DNA of 64,000 nucleotides from Halopseudomonas formosensis (GCF_900115905.1 NZ_FOYD01000004.1:124001-188000); one strand, 5' to 3'; shown: positions 39,632 through 51,221, counted from the first letter of the stretch. Notes: generated by a model from the sequence alone, not told the origin. Translations and numbers: made by a program.

Positions 39632-39742
39632 AGGGGCGGCTATATCATGAGTGCCGCATGACGCCGGGCCCCTCTGGCGGTGGTTGCGGCCACCGTGATG
39701 TCGGAGTCATGAGTTGATTACATACCTTGACTGGAGGGGCCG
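39632..39742 (+). promoter_or_regulatory. Structured terC leader with possible ribosome-site sequestration
   Basis: A three-way junction can be drawn: P1 CATGAC / GTCATG (39657-39662, 39706-39711), P2 GCCGG / CTGGC (39663-39678) and P3 GGTGG / CCACC (39679-39694). GGCCCCTC at 39667-39674, mostly in the P2 loop, is exactly complementary to GAGGGGCC at 39734-39741, which contains the terC Shine-Dalgarno sequence. Opening P2 could therefore block translation. terC/alx genes are often controlled by Mn2+ riboswitches (yybP-ykoY), but I do not see that motif's conserved GAGUAG, so the class is unknown. Confidence 0.4.
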
Positions 39743-40735
39743 ATGGACTCGTTGCTTGCCTTTTTAACCACACCTTTTCTTGGCACTGCCGCCTGGCAGT
39801 GGTTCGCTTTCCTGGCCATAGTGCTGGGTATTCTCGCTTTTGACCTCGGCGTGCTGCACCGTGATGAGCACGAGATCGAGGTGCGCGAGAGTCTGCTGCT
39901 GTACAGCGGCTATTTCACCGTCGGCATACTTTTCGGTCTGTGGGTCTGGTTCGACCGGGGGGCGGCCAGCGGGCTGGAGTTCTATACCGGTTTCCTGATC
40001 GAGCAGTCCTTGTCGATGGACAACGTCTTCGTCATGGCGATGATTCTCGGCTTCTTCGGTATTCCGCGTCTGTATCAGCACCGGGTCCTGTTCTGGGGGA
40101 TTCTCGGGGTGATAGTGCTGCGCGCCATCATGATCGGCCTGGGCGCGGCGCTGGTGCAGGAGTTCGAGTGGATTCTGTACATCTTCGGCGTGTTCCTGCT
40201 GTTTTCCGGGGTGAAGATGTTCTTCAGCAAGGATCAGGAGGAGCATCAGGACTTCTCGCAGAATCCCGTGGTGCGCTTCATCCGCAAGCGCTTCCGGGTG
40301 ACCGATGAACTGCATGGCTCGCACTTCTTCGTGCGCCTGCCGGACAGGACTGGCAAGGTCGTGCTGTTTGCCACTCCGCTGTTTCTGGCGCTGGTGCTGA
40401 TCGAGCTGGCTGATCTGGTGTTTGCCGTGGACAGCGTGCCGGCGATCTTTGCCATCACTCAGGATCCCTTCATCGTCTATACCTCGAACATCTTCGCCAT
40501 TCTGGGTTTGCGTTCGCTGTATTTTGCCCTTGCCGCGCTGATGCACAGGTTCGTCTATCTCAAGTACGCCCTGTCCCTGGTGCTGATCTTCATCGGCTGC
40601 AAGATCCTGCTCCATGGGCTGGATATCAAGATCCATGCGGGTATTTCGCTTGGCGTGACCTTTGCACTGCTGGCGGGCGGCGTTCTGGTTTCGCTCTACA
40701 GCACACGGGATAGCGGCAGTCGCTCTGTACGCTAG
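39743..40735 (+). CDS. TerC/Alx-family membrane protein
   Basis: 330 residues with about nine membrane helices. Conserved acidic membrane motifs of the TerC family are present: EQSLSMDNVFVMAMI and ELADLVFAVDSVPAIFAIT. E. coli Alx, a homologue, exports Mn2+ and is Mn- and pH-regulated; other members relate to tellurite resistance or metallation of exported proteins. GGAGG lies 6 bases before the ATG. The gene is preceded by a structured leader and the repeat-rich gap. Confidence 0.9.
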   Translation: MDSLLAFLTTPFLGTAAWQWFAFLAIVLGILAFDLGVLHRDEHEIEVRESLLLYSGYFTVGILFGLWVWFDRGAASGLEFYTGFLIEQSLSMDNVFVMAMILGFFGIPRLYQHRVLFWGILGVIVLRAIMIGLGAALVQEFEWILYIFGVFLLFSGVKMFFSKDQEEHQDFSQNPVVRFIRKRFRVTDELHGSHFFVRLPDRTGKVVLFATPLFLALVLIELADLVFAVDSVPAIFAITQDPFIVYTSNIFAILGLRSLYFALAALMHRFVYLKYALSLVLIFIGCKILLHGLDIKIHAGISLGVTFALLAGGVLVSLYSTRDSGSRSVR

Positions 40736-40856
40736 CGGCAATTGCGCGGCCGCGTGCCCGTACCCTGTCGCCCGGTGATTGCCTCTCCGGGCAGGGGGAC
40801 GCATAATATCGGCCCTTTGTTGGCCCTTTGGCTCCCATGACCTGGAAGGAAGAACT

Positions 40857-42299
40857 GTGACTCAAGCCCAATATGAGCAATGCCTGGACAATTGGACTGA
40901 TCGGGAAGCAACTGCCGAGGCGATGATCCCCCTGATCGGGCGCCTGTACCGTGAACACAATGTGGTCACATCCATCTATGGCCGAGCACTGGTCAACCGG
41001 TCGGTGATCAGCCTGCTCAAGTCCCATCGCTTTGCCCGCCAGATCGACGATAACGAACTGTCGGTGCATGACACCTTCCCGGTGATCAAGGCGCTGGTGG
41101 ATCTGGATCTGGGGCCGGCCTCGATTGATGTCGCGCGCCTGGCGGTCAAGTTCCAGAAGGAAGGCGGTGAGGATCTCGACAGTTTCCTGCGTCGCGAACT
41201 GGCCAGCATCATCGGCCGCAAGGGTGAAAAGCGCGAAGGGCGTGACGTGGTGCTTTACGGCTTCGGCCGCATTGGTCGTCTGCTGGCGCGCATTCTGGTC
41301 GAGAAGGCCGGGGCCGGTGACGGTCTGCGTCTGCGGGCAGTGGTGGTGCGCAAGGGTGCGGCCAATGACCTGGCCAAGCGCGCCAGCCTGCTGCGTCGGG
41401 ACTCCGTACACGGCTCCTTCCAGGGCACCATCACCATCGACGAAGAGAACAACACCCTTACCGCCAACGGCACTCGCATCCAGTTCATCTACGCCAGCGA
41501 TCCGAGCACGGTGAACTATGCCGCCTATGGCATCAAGGATGCCATCCTGGTGGATAACACCGGTGTCTGGCGCGATGAGGCCGGCCTGTCCCAGCACCTC
41601 AAGTGCGAAGGCATCAGTCGTGTGGTGCTGACTGCCCCGGGCAAGGGCGATCTGAAGAACATCGTTCACGGCATCAACCACAGCTGGATCACCGATGACG
41701 ACAAGATCGTCTCTGCCGCTTCCTGCACCACCAACGCCATCGTGCCGGTGCTCAAGGCAATGAACGACAAGTTCGGCATCAACAATGGTCACGTGGAGAC
41801 CGTGCACTCCTACACCAACGACCAGAACCTGATCGACAACTTCCACAAGGGCAACCGTCGTGGCCGCAGTGCGGCGCTGAACATGGTCATCACCGAGACC
41901 GGTGCCGCCAAGGCCGTGGCCAAGGCGCTGCCGGAGCTGGCCGGCAAGCTGAGCGGCAATGCCATCCGCGTACCGACACCGAACGTGTCCATGGCGATCC
42001 TGAACCTGAACCTCAAGACCGCCACCAATCGCGAGGAAGTCAACGAGTACCTGCGCTACATGGCGCTGCACTCCGACCTGCACAAGCAGATCGATTTCAC
42101 CAACAGTCAGGAAGTGGTTTCCACCGACTTCGTCGGTTCCCGCCACGCCGGTGTGGTGGACGCCGAGGCCACCATCTGCAATGACGACCGGGTGATCCTG
42201 TACGTGTGGTACGACAACGAGTTCGGCTACAGCTGTCAGGTGATCCGCGTGCTCGAGGATATGGCTGGGGTCAACCCGCCGGCGTTCCCGGCGCTGTAA
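40857..42299 (+). CDS. gap: Glyceraldehyde-3-phosphate dehydrogenase, N-terminally extended
   Basis: 480 residues, about 145 longer than classical GAPDH because of an N-terminal helical domain (TQAQYEQCLDNWTDREATAE ...). The core begins at the Rossmann motif VVLYGFGRIGRLLARIL (about 134-150). The catalytic Cys is C290 in SAASCTTNAIVPVL, and VETVHSYTNDQ holds the catalytic His. This is the long GapB-type enzyme of Pseudomonas (PA3001-type), next to mfd and nqr as here. The start is GTG with AAGGAAG 4 bases upstream. A strong terminator follows. Confidence 0.95.
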   Translation: MTQAQYEQCLDNWTDREATAEAMIPLIGRLYREHNVVTSIYGRALVNRSVISLLKSHRFARQIDDNELSVHDTFPVIKALVDLDLGPASIDVARLAVKFQKEGGEDLDSFLRRELASIIGRKGEKREGRDVVLYGFGRIGRLLARILVEKAGAGDGLRLRAVVVRKGAANDLAKRASLLRRDSVHGSFQGTITIDEENNTLTANGTRIQFIYASDPSTVNYAAYGIKDAILVDNTGVWRDEAGLSQHLKCEGISRVVLTAPGKGDLKNIVHGINHSWITDDDKIVSAASCTTNAIVPVLKAMNDKFGINNGHVETVHSYTNDQNLIDNFHKGNRRGRSAALNMVITETGAAKAVAKALPELAGKLSGNAIRVPTPNVSMAILNLNLKTATNREEVNEYLRYMALHSDLHKQIDFTNSQEVVSTDFVGSRHAGVVDAEATICNDDRVILYVWYDNEFGYSCQVIRVLEDMAGVNPPAFPAL

Positions 42300-42311
42300 C
42301 AAGTGGTAAAT

Positions 42312-42340
42312 AAAAAAGGCGCTTCGGCGCCTTTTTTATT
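42312..42340 (+). terminator. Intrinsic terminator of gap
   Basis: Stem AAGGCGC / GCGCCTT with a TTCG tetraloop, flanked by A6 and T6, 13 bp after the gap stop. A textbook rho-independent terminator. Confidence 0.95.
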
Positions 42341-42413
42341 GGCCTCCCGCGGGCTCCTGATTTCCCCCGCGGGGGCATGGTTCGGGGGCGATCAGGGCCA
42401 ACAGGGGATTTTT

Positions 42414-42515
42414 CGCCGCTCCGCTCGCAAGCCCCGGGAAAATCTGAAAAAACCTGCAGTTGTGTAGCTTTGAAGGAGCATGGTCTTTATACTTGACCAG
42501 ATTTTTTGAGCGGCG
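42414..42515 (+). promoter_or_regulatory. Nested inverted repeats in the nqr leader
   Basis: Two colinear inverted repeats nest: CGCCGCTC (42414-42421) with GAGCGGCG (42508-42515), and AAAATCTG (42439-42446) with CAGATTTT (42498-42505). Inside the right arm a small hairpin TGGTC / GACCA (42481-42499) runs straight into GATTTTTTG, so terminator-like and long-range pairings exclude each other. A TATACT in its loop could instead be a -10 promoter element. The rest of the 42338-42625 gap shows GC-rich palindromes (two CCCGCGGG) and no gene. Confidence 0.35.
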
Positions 42516-42625
42516 CCATGGCGGGTCTTGCCTGACTTTCACCTGTCAATTTCAGCGGGGCGTTCCTATGTCCCGGGCCGGCCCATTGCGCTCTACCCAT
42601 TATAAAATGTGATTAGGCTATTCGT

Positions 42626-43963
42626 ATGATAAAGATCAAACGGGGCTTGGACCTGCCAATCACCGGCTCACCAGAGCAGCGCATCGAAGACGCCCGTCCG
42701 GCGCGCAGCGTGGCGCTGGTGGGATTCGACTACCATGGTATGAAACCTACCATGGAGGTCCAGGTCGGTGACCGGGTGAAGGTGGGTCAGATCCTGTTCA
42801 GCGACAAGAAGAATCCAGGGGTGATCTATACCGCGCCGGCCAGTGGGGTGGTCAGCGCCATCAATCGTGGTGAGAAGCGCGTCCTGCAGTCGGTGGTGAT
42901 AGACGTCGAGGGGGATGAGGCTGTCGATTTCGGCGCACATTCGCCCGAATCCCTCGATACGCTTGACGCCCAGCAGGTGCGCGACAAACTCATTGCTTCC
43001 GGCCTGTGGACTGCACTGCGCACCCGTCCCTACAGCAAGGTGCCGGCAGTGGACGCCACGCCGTCCTCGATCTTTGTTACTGCAATCGACACCCATCCTC
43101 TTGCTGCAGATCCGGCCGTTATCCTCCAGGGCTGTGCGCCCGACTTCGAGAACGGTCTGCGGGTACTGGCTCGTCTGGCCGGTATCTGGCTGTGCAAGGC
43201 CCATGGCGCGACCGTGCCGGGCGAGGGGCTGGCCGGGGTGCGCACCGAGAGCTTCGCGGGCCCCCATCCGGCGGGCCTGGTCGGCACCCATATCCATATG
43301 CTGGAGCCGGTCAGCGAACAGCGCCGGGTGTGGCACATCAATTATCAGGATGTGGTGGCTGTGGGTCGCCTGTTCACCAGCGGTCAGCTGTCCACCGAGC
43401 GTGTGGTTGCCCTTGCCGGGCCGCAGGTCGAGCGGCCGCGTCTGGTGCGTACGCGTCTGGGCGTGAACCTGGCCGAACTCACCGCCGGTGAAATGAAGCC
43501 GGGCAATAACCGCGTCATCTCCGGCTCGGTGCTGGGTGGCCGGGTTGCCCGTGGCGCTGCCAACTACCTGGGGCGCTACCATCTGCAGGTGTCCGTGCTG
43601 CAGGAGGGTACCCAGCGTGAGCTGTTCCACTACCTGCGTGCTGGCGTCAACAAGCACTCGGTACTGAACATCTTCATTTCGAAGCTGACCCCCTCCAGAC
43701 TGTTCGACTTCACCACCAGCACCAACGGAAGTGCGCGTGCCATGGTGCCGGTCGGCAACTACGAGGAGGTCATGCCTCTGGATATCCTGCCGACCCAGCT
43801 GCTGCGGGCACTCATCGTCGGTGACACCGACATGGCCCAGAAGCTCGGCTGTCTGGAGCTGGACGAGGAAGACCTGGCGCTGTGCAGCTATGTCTGCGCC
43901 GGCAAGTATGAATATGGCCCGATCCTGCGTGACAACCTCACGCGCATCGAGATAGAGGGGTAA
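42626..43963 (+). CDS. nqrA: Na+-NQR subunit A
   Basis: 445 residues, cytoplasmic subunit of the Na+-translocating NADH:quinone reductase, which pumps Na+ while passing electrons from NADH to ubiquinone. It starts [20 protein letters not shown], the family signature, and contains [12 protein letters not shown] and [17 protein letters not shown] text ([16 protein letters not shown]) near the end. First gene of the six-gene operon; nqrB follows by 2 bp. The ribosome site (AGG at -11) is weak. Confidence 0.97.
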   Translation: MIKIKRGLDLPITGSPEQRIEDARPARSVALVGFDYHGMKPTMEVQVGDRVKVGQILFSDKKNPGVIYTAPASGVVSAINRGEKRVLQSVVIDVEGDEAVDFGAHSPESLDTLDAQQVRDKLIASGLWTALRTRPYSKVPAVDATPSSIFVTAIDTHPLAADPAVILQGCAPDFENGLRVLARLAGIWLCKAHGATVPGEGLAGVRTESFAGPHPAGLVGTHIHMLEPVSEQRRVWHINYQDVVAVGRLFTSGQLSTERVVALAGPQVERPRLVRTRLGVNLAELTAGEMKPGNNRVISGSVLGGRVARGAANYLGRYHLQVSVLQEGTQRELFHYLRAGVNKHSVLNIFISKLTPSRLFDFTTSTNGSARAMVPVGNYEEVMPLDILPTQLLRALIVGDTDMAQKLGCLELDEEDLALCSYVCAGKYEYGPILRDNLTRIEIEG

Positions 43964-43965
43964 CC

Positions 43966-45177
43966 ATGGGCTTGCGAAACTATCTTGACAAGATCGAGCA
44001 CCACTTCGAACCCGGTGGTCGCTACGAGAAGTGGTATCCGCTCTACGAAGCCGTGGATACCTTCCTGTACAAGCCGAGCAGTGTGACCCGGACCACGGCC
44101 CACGTGCGTGACGGTATCGACCTCAAGCGCATGATGATCACCGTCTGGCTGTGCACCTTCCCGGCGATGTTCTTCGGCATGTGGAACGTTGGCTATCAGG
44201 CCAATACCATCTTTGCAGCCAACCCCGACCTGCTGGCCGCTCAGGACGGCTGGCGGCTGGCTGTCACCGCCATGCTGGCCGGCTTCGACCCCGGCAGCGT
44301 GTGGGACAACCTGGTCTATGGCGCCACCTGGTTCCTGCCGATCTACCTGGTGACCTTCGTGGTCGGCGGTTTCTGGGAAGTGCTCTTCGCCAGCATCCGC
44401 CGGCATGAGGTCAACGAAGGTTTCTTCGTTACTTCCGTGCTGTTCGCCCTGATCGTGCCGCCGAGCATTCCGCTCTGGCAGGTAGCGCTGGGTATCAGCT
44501 TCGGTGTGGTGATCGGCAAGGAAGTGTTCGGTGGTACCGGCAAGAACTTCCTCAACCCGGCCCTGACCGGACGCGCCTTCCTGTTCTTTGCCTATCCGGC
44601 ACAGATTTCCGGTGACGCTGTATGGACCGCGGTGGACGGCTTCGCCGGTGCGACCGCCCTGAGCGTGGCGGGTGCGGGCGGTATCGACGCCATCGTCGAG
44701 GGCGGTCTGAGCTGGATGGATGCCTTCATCGGTACCATGCACGGCTCGATCGGGGAGACCAGCACCCTGGCCATCTTCATTGGTGGCGCCGTGCTGCTGC
44801 TGACCAAGATCGCCTCCTGGCGCATTGTCGCCGGCGTGATGATCGGCATGGTTGCGCTGAGCACCCTGTTCAACTTCATCGGTTCGGACACCAACCCGAT
44901 GTTCTCCATGCCCTGGTACTGGCACATGGTCACCGGCGGCTTTGCCTTCGGCATGATCTTCATGGCGACCGACCCGGTATCCGCATCAATGACCAATACC
45001 GGCAAGTGGGTATTCGGCATTCTGATCGGCGTCATGGTGGTGCTCATCCGCGTGGTCAACCCGGCGTTCCCCGAGGGCATGATGCTGGCGATCCTGTTCG
45101 CCAACCTCTGTGCTCCTCTGATTGATCATTTTGTAGTCAAGGCGAACATCAAGCGGAGGCTGGCGCGCAATGTCTAA
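43966..45177 (+). CDS. nqrB: Na+-NQR subunit B
   Basis: 403 residues, about ten membrane helices. FMN is attached covalently through a phosphodiester to T230 in [10 protein letters not shown], the ApbE target motif (D-x-x-x-GAT). NqrB also binds riboflavin and lines the Na+ path. nqrC begins inside its last codons (8-bp overlap). Confidence 0.98.
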   Translation: MGLRNYLDKIEHHFEPGGRYEKWYPLYEAVDTFLYKPSSVTRTTAHVRDGIDLKRMMITVWLCTFPAMFFGMWNVGYQANTIFAANPDLLAAQDGWRLAVTAMLAGFDPGSVWDNLVYGATWFLPIYLVTFVVGGFWEVLFASIRRHEVNEGFFVTSVLFALIVPPSIPLWQVALGISFGVVIGKEVFGGTGKNFLNPALTGRAFLFFAYPAQISGDAVWTAVDGFAGATALSVAGAGGIDAIVEGGLSWMDAFIGTMHGSIGETSTLAIFIGGAVLLLTKIASWRIVAGVMIGMVALSTLFNFIGSDTNPMFSMPWYWHMVTGGFAFGMIFMATDPVSASMTNTGKWVFGILIGVMVVLIRVVNPAFPEGMMLAILFANLCAPLIDHFVVKANIKRRLARNV

Positions 45178-45961
45178 TCAGAAAGAATCTACCGCTCGCA
45201 CGCTGCTGGTCGCACTTCTGGTCTGCCTGGTGTGTTCGGTGCTGGTGGCCGGTGCGGCCGTCGCACTCAAGCCCATTCAGGTGGTCAACAGCCAGCTGGA
45301 CAAGCAGCGCAACATCCTGGCGATTGCCGGTCTGGGCGATCCCAGCATGTCCGCCGCGGACGTGCAGCGTCTGTTCGACGAGCGCATCGTGGCTCGTCTG
45401 GTGAATCTGGAAACGGGGCAGTTCAGTGACGAACATGACCCCACGACCTTCGATCCGCTGGCCGCTGCCCGGGAGCCGAGCACCAGTCGTGTGCTGACTG
45501 GCGCCGAGGATATTGCCTCGATCAAGCGCCTTGAGAAGTTCAGCGTGGTCTACATCGTGGAAGACGCCAGCGGTGACATGGAAACCCTGGTACTTCCGAT
45601 TCGCGGCTACGGTCTGTGGTCCACTCTGCATGGCTTCCTTGCACTGGAGAGCGACCTGACCACGGTGCAGGGCCTGGGCTTCTACCAGCACGCCGAAACC
45701 CCCGGTCTGGGTGGTGAGGTGGACAACCCGCGCTGGCGCGGGCAGTGGCCCGGCAAGCAGGTCTACGACGAGAATGGCAACGTCGCCATCCGCCTGGTAA
45801 AGGGCGGTGCCGATTCCACCGGCCCGGATGCCTCGCATCAGGTCGATGGTCTGGCGGGCGCGACCCTGACCGCCAATGGCGTCAACAATCTGCTGCACTT
45901 CTGGCTGGGTGAGAACGGCTTCGGTGCCTTCATCAACAATCTTCGCGCAGGGGAGGTCTGA
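45170..45961 (+). CDS. nqrC: Na+-NQR subunit C
   Basis: 263 residues: one membrane helix (about 10-30) and a periplasmic FMN domain. The covalent FMN site is T232 in [13 protein letters not shown]. It overlaps nqrB by 8 bp and nqrD follows by 2 bp, so the operon is compact. Confidence 0.98.
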   Translation: MSNQKESTARTLLVALLVCLVCSVLVAGAAVALKPIQVVNSQLDKQRNILAIAGLGDPSMSAADVQRLFDERIVARLVNLETGQFSDEHDPTTFDPLAAAREPSTSRVLTGAEDIASIKRLEKFSVVYIVEDASGDMETLVLPIRGYGLWSTLHGFLALESDLTTVQGLGFYQHAETPGLGGEVDNPRWRGQWPGKQVYDENGNVAIRLVKGGADSTGPDASHQVDGLAGATLTANGVNNLLHFWLGENGFGAFINNLRAGEV

Positions 45962-45963
45962 TC

Positions 45964-47240
<1,277 letters not shown>

Positions 47241-47249
47241 GGAATGGAC

Positions 47250-48476
47250 ATGTCGATAGTAGATCTACTGTTACCCATCGGAATGTTCACCGGCATCGTG
47301 CTGGCGCTGGTGGTGATCATCCTTCTCGCACGTTCCCGCCTGGTCTCCAGCGGTGATGTGAGTATCGAAATCAACGGTGAGCGGACCATCACGGTGCCGG
47401 CTGGCGGCAAGTTGCTGGGTACCCTCGCCGACAATGGCATCTTCCTCTCTTCCGCCTGTGGCGGCGGCGGCACCTGTGCTCAGTGCAAGTGCATCGTCGA
47501 GAGCGGTGGCGGCGGTATGCTGGCTACCGAGGAGTCCCACTTCAACAAGCGCGAGGCCCGTGAAGGCTGGCGCCTGTCCTGTCAGACCCCGGTCAAGCAG
47601 GACATGAAGATTCAGGTTCCGGAGGAGGTGTTCGGGGTCAAGAAGTGGGAGTGCACGGTCGAGTCCAACCCGAACGTGGCGACCTTCATCAAGGAGCTGA
47701 CCCTGCGTCTGCCCGAAGGCGAGAACGTGGACTTCCGTGCCGGCGGCTACGTCCAGCTGGAGTGCCCGCCGCACACCGTTCACTACAAGGATTTCGACAT
47801 CCAGCCGGAATTCCGCCCGGATTGGGACAAGTTCGATATCTGGCGCTACGTATCCAAGGTAGACGAGCCGGTGATCCGCGCCTATTCGATGGCCAACTAT
47901 CCGGAAGAGAAGGGCATCGTCAAGTTCAACATCCGCGTGGCCACGCCGCCGCCCGGGCGCGACGATATCCCGCCGGGCATCATGTCGTCCTATGTGTTCA
48001 GCCTGAAGCCGGGTGACAAGATCACCGTATACGGTCCCTTCGGTGAGTTCTTCGCCAAGGATACCGACGCGGAGATGGTGTTCATCGGTGGTGGTGCCGG
48101 CATGGCGCCGATGCGCTCGCACATCATGGATCAGCTGCTGCGCATCAAGACCAAGCGCAAGATCTCCTTCTGGTACGGCGCCCGCTCCCTGCGCGAGGCC
48201 TTCTACGTCGAGGAGTACGACAAGCTGGCCGCCGAGCATGAGAACTTCGAGTGGCATCTGGCACTGTCCGATGCGCTGCCGGAGGACAACTGGACCGGCC
48301 CGACCGGCTTCATCCATAACGTGCTCTACGAGAACTACCTCAAGGATCATCCGGCTCCGGAGGATTGCGAGTACTACATGTGTGGACCGCCGATGATGAA
48401 CGCCTCGGTCATCAAGATGCTTCAGGACCTGGGTGTGGAGCCGGAGAACATCCTGCTCGATGACTTCGGCGGCTGA
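47250..48476 (+). CDS. nqrF: Na+-NQR subunit F (NADH-oxidising)
   Basis: 408 residues: one N-terminal helix, a 2Fe-2S ferredoxin domain with C70, C76, C79 and C111, then FAD (RAYSMANYP) and NADH-binding ([13 protein letters not shown]) domains. I start at the second Met because AAGGA lies 6 bases upstream and this gives the same cysteine numbering and length as the V. cholerae protein; the first Met at 47244 directly abuts the ribosome site. Confidence 0.97.
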   Translation: MSIVDLLLPIGMFTGIVLALVVIILLARSRLVSSGDVSIEINGERTITVPAGGKLLGTLADNGIFLSSACGGGGTCAQCKCIVESGGGGMLATEESHFNKREAREGWRLSCQTPVKQDMKIQVPEEVFGVKKWECTVESNPNVATFIKELTLRLPEGENVDFRAGGYVQLECPPHTVHYKDFDIQPEFRPDWDKFDIWRYVSKVDEPVIRAYSMANYPEEKGIVKFNIRVATPPPGRDDIPPGIMSSYVFSLKPGDKITVYGPFGEFFAKDTDAEMVFIGGGAGMAPMRSHIMDQLLRIKTKRKISFWYGARSLREAFYVEEYDKLAAEHENFEWHLALSDALPEDNWTGPTGFIHNVLYENYLKDHPAPEDCEYYMCGPPMMNASVIKMLQDLGVEPENILLDDFGG

Positions 48477-48477
48477 C

Positions 48478-49497
48478 ATGTTGCGTCGCCTCATCCAGCC
48501 CATCAGTGTTGCTGCCCTGGCAGCAGCCCTGATGGGCTGTTTCAATTCCAGCGAGTCCGTTGTCGAGATCTACGGCAGCACCATGGGCAGCACCTACTCG
48601 ATCAAGTGGGTGTCCGACGCCAACACACCTGCCGAGCAGGAGGTGAAGCAGCAACTGGACGAGATGCTCGAGGACTTCGAGGAGGTCGCTTCCACCTGGC
48701 GCCCCAACTCCCTGTTGTCACGCTTCAACGCTGCGCCGGCCGGCACCTGTCAGGACATGCCCACGTCCATTCTCGAGCTGGTCGAACTGGCGGATACGCT
48801 GCATGAGCAGAGCGAAGGCAGCTTCGACATCACCCTGGGGCCGCTGATGCGACTCTGGGGCTTCCATGGCGATGAAGAACCCCGGATACCGGAAGCGACC
48901 GCCATTGCTGCAGCAATGGAGCGCACCGGGCAGGAGTTTCTGCATGTGAGCGGGCAGCAGCTGTGCAAGGACCGGGAGCTGGAGCTCGACATCAGCGGCC
49001 TTGCCGCTGGCTACATGGTCGACCGGGTAGCTGAACGTCTGATTGCAATGGGCATCGAAAGTTATATGGTAGAGCTTACCGGAGAGCTCAGGGCGGACGG
49101 TCTCAAGCCCGGTGGCCTGCCATGGCGCATTGCCGTGGAAGAGCCCCGCGACGAGAGCCGGGTGGCACAGCTGGTACTGCCATTGCGCGGCTACAGCGTG
49201 TCGACCTCCGGGGACTACCGCAACTTCTTCGAGCAGGACGGCATGCGCTATTCGCATACCTTCGACCCGGTGAGTGGCAGCCCCGTTTTGCAGGACCTGG
49301 CGGCAGTGACCGTGCTGCATCCCTCCGCCGCCTGGGCGGACGGCCTGTCCACGGTGTTGCTGGTCAAGGGCAGCGAGGAGGGTTGGAAATATGCCCTGGA
49401 GCACGATCTGGCCGCCCTGTTCGTCATTCGCGAGGGGGACGGCTTCGTCTCGCGCAGCACCCCTCGATTCAAGGCCCTGCAGCAGGGCGAGGAGTAG
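48478..49497 (+). CDS. apbE: FAD:protein FMN transferase ApbE (lipoprotein)
   Basis: 339 residues. It attaches FMN from FAD to the threonines of NqrB and NqrC. Lipoprotein signal ending LMGC (C21), so it sits on the periplasmic side. Family motifs: STMGSTYSIKW, STWRPNSLLSRFN, VSTSGDYRNFFEQDGMRYSH and WADGLSTVLL with the metal-binding D..(T). The usual GGIAKGY motif reads SGLAAGY here, with Lys replaced by Ala. The gene begins 1 bp after nqrF. The start at MLRRL is set by the lipoprotein signal. Confidence 0.95.
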   Translation: MLRRLIQPISVAALAAALMGCFNSSESVVEIYGSTMGSTYSIKWVSDANTPAEQEVKQQLDEMLEDFEEVASTWRPNSLLSRFNAAPAGTCQDMPTSILELVELADTLHEQSEGSFDITLGPLMRLWGFHGDEEPRIPEATAIAAAMERTGQEFLHVSGQQLCKDRELELDISGLAAGYMVDRVAERLIAMGIESYMVELTGELRADGLKPGGLPWRIAVEEPRDESRVAQLVLPLRGYSVSTSGDYRNFFEQDGMRYSHTFDPVSGSPVLQDLAAVTVLHPSAAWADGLSTVLLVKGSEEGWKYALEHDLAALFVIREGDGFVSRSTPRFKALQQGEE

Positions 49498-49500
49498 ATC

Positions 49501-49740
49501 ATGCTTTGGCTTGTTACCTTTGCGGTAATGTTGTTATGCGTGGCGGGCATGGCGGTTGGCGTCATGGCCGGACGCAAGCCCATCGCGGGATCCTGCGGTG
49601 GTATGGGGGCAGCAGGCATCGATACCAGCTGCACCATCTGTGGCGGTAACCCCGCCAAATGCGAAGAATCGAAGCAGGACCCCGCGGAGTCCGGCGGCGT
49701 CGGTTTCTACGACGCGTCGGCCCGTGAACAAGACAGATAA
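49501..49740 (+). CDS. nqrM: Na+-NQR maturation protein NqrM
   Basis: 79 residues: one membrane helix (about 3-22) followed by four cysteines, C32, C44, C47 and C54 (SCGGMG ... DTSCTICGGNPAKC). NqrM is required to assemble a functional Na+-NQR, thought to deliver iron to the NqrD/NqrE centre. It ends the nqr-apbE operon, 3 bp after apbE. Confidence 0.95.
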   Translation: MLWLVTFAVMLLCVAGMAVGVMAGRKPIAGSCGGMGAAGIDTSCTICGGNPAKCEESKQDPAESGGVGFYDASAREQDR

Positions 49741-49795
49741 TGTGAGGGTGAGCCGGTTTATATACCAATAGCGAATCCATACAGGCAGAAGGTGA

Positions 49796-51193
49796 ATGGC
49801 TGTTTACAACTATGATGTGGTAGTGCTGGGCGCTGGCCCGGCGGGAGAGGGCGCCGCGGTCAACGCCGCCAAGCTCGGGCGCAGGGTAGCGGTGGTCGAG
49901 GAGCGGAACATGGTGGGCGGCAACTGCGTTCATCTGGGCACCATCCCCTCCAAGGCGTTGCGTTATTCGGTAAAGCAGATCATTCAGTTCAATACCAATC
50001 CCATGTTCCGAGTGATTGCCGAACCCCGGGATTTTTCCTTTCCCGATGTTCTGAAAAGTGCCGAGGCGGTGATCAACCTGCAGGTCCGGTCGCGCCACAG
50101 CTATTACGCGCGCAACCGTATCGATCTGTTCTATGGCAAGGGCAGTTTTGCCGACAGCAACACCATCGAGCTGGTCAATCAGGATGGCGCCGTGGACCGC
50201 CTGGTAGCCAAGGAAGTCATCATCGCTACCGGTTCACGGCCCTACCGCCCGGCGGATATCGATTTCAACCACCCGCGGATCTATGACAGCGACACCATTC
50301 TCAAGCTCAATCACACGCCGCGCACCCTGATCATCTACGGTGCGGGGGTGATCGGTTGTGAGTACGCTTCCATCTTCTGCGGTCTGGGGGTGAAGGTCGA
50401 TCTGATCCACAACCGTGACCGGCTGCTGAGTTTCCTTGACGACGAGATTTCGGATGCCCTCAGCTACCATCTGCGCGCGAACATGGCGCTGATTCGCAAT
50501 AACGAAGAGTACGAGAAAGTCGAGGGGCTTCAGGACGGCGGTGTGGTGCTGCACCTGAAGTCGGGGAAGAAGATCAAGGCCGACGCCTTTCTCTGGTGCA
50601 ACGGTCGTACCGGTAATACCGACGGCCTGGGTTTGGAGAATGTTGGTCTGCAGGCCAACAGTCGAGGCCAGCTGACGGTGGATGAGCATTATCGCACCGA
50701 GGTGCCCAACATCTACGCGGCGGGTGATGTGATCGGCTGGCCGAGCCTGGCCAGTGCGGCCTTCGACCAGGGGCGTTCGGCTGCGGGCAATATCGTCGAG
50801 AACGACAGCTGGCGTTTCGTCGATGACGTGCCCACCGGTATCTACACCATTCCGGAGATCAGTTCGCTGGGCAAGACCGAGCGTGAGCTGACTGCGGAGC
50901 GGGTTCCCTACGAAGTGGGTCAGGCGTTCTTCAAGAACACCGCCCGGGCGCAGATCAGTGGCGAACCGGTGGGCATGCTGAAGATCCTGTTCCATCGCGA
51001 GACGCTGCAGGTGCTGGGCATCCACTGCTTCGGTGACCAGGCCTCGGAGATCGTGCACATCGGTCAGGCCATCATGAACCAGAAGGGTGAGGCCAATACC
51101 ATCAAGTATTTCGTCAACACCACCTTCAACTATCCGACCATGGCCGAAGCCTATCGGGTAGCGGCACTGGATGGATTGGGGCGGTTGTTCTGA
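49796..51193 (+). CDS. sthA: Soluble pyridine nucleotide transhydrogenase SthA
   Basis: 465-residue FAD flavoprotein that converts NADPH + NAD+ to NADP+ + NADH. The N-terminal dinucleotide motif is [11 protein letters not shown]. The site of the disulfide reductase CxxxxC reads C44-VHLGT49, so the second Cys is Thr, typical of SthA and excluding dithiol reductases. NAD-binding motif: [14 protein letters not shown]. It follows nqrM by 55 bp; a functional link to NADH supply for Na+-NQR is plausible. Confidence 0.97.
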   Translation: MAVYNYDVVVLGAGPAGEGAAVNAAKLGRRVAVVEERNMVGGNCVHLGTIPSKALRYSVKQIIQFNTNPMFRVIAEPRDFSFPDVLKSAEAVINLQVRSRHSYYARNRIDLFYGKGSFADSNTIELVNQDGAVDRLVAKEVIIATGSRPYRPADIDFNHPRIYDSDTILKLNHTPRTLIIYGAGVIGCEYASIFCGLGVKVDLIHNRDRLLSFLDDEISDALSYHLRANMALIRNNEEYEKVEGLQDGGVVLHLKSGKKIKADAFLWCNGRTGNTDGLGLENVGLQANSRGQLTVDEHYRTEVPNIYAAGDVIGWPSLASAAFDQGRSAAGNIVENDSWRFVDDVPTGIYTIPEISSLGKTERELTAERVPYEVGQAFFKNTARAQISGEPVGMLKILFHRETLQVLGIHCFGDQASEIVHIGQAIMNQKGEANTIKYFVNTTFNYPTMAEAYRVAALDGLGRLF

Positions 51194-51221
51194 CTTGCCT
51201 GGCGGGGGTGAGTTCCTTGCA

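Noticed and set aside
39632-39742. A definite yybP-ykoY riboswitch call upstream of terC
   Set aside because: The conserved GAGUAG-type element is not visible; kept only as a structured-leader hypothesis.
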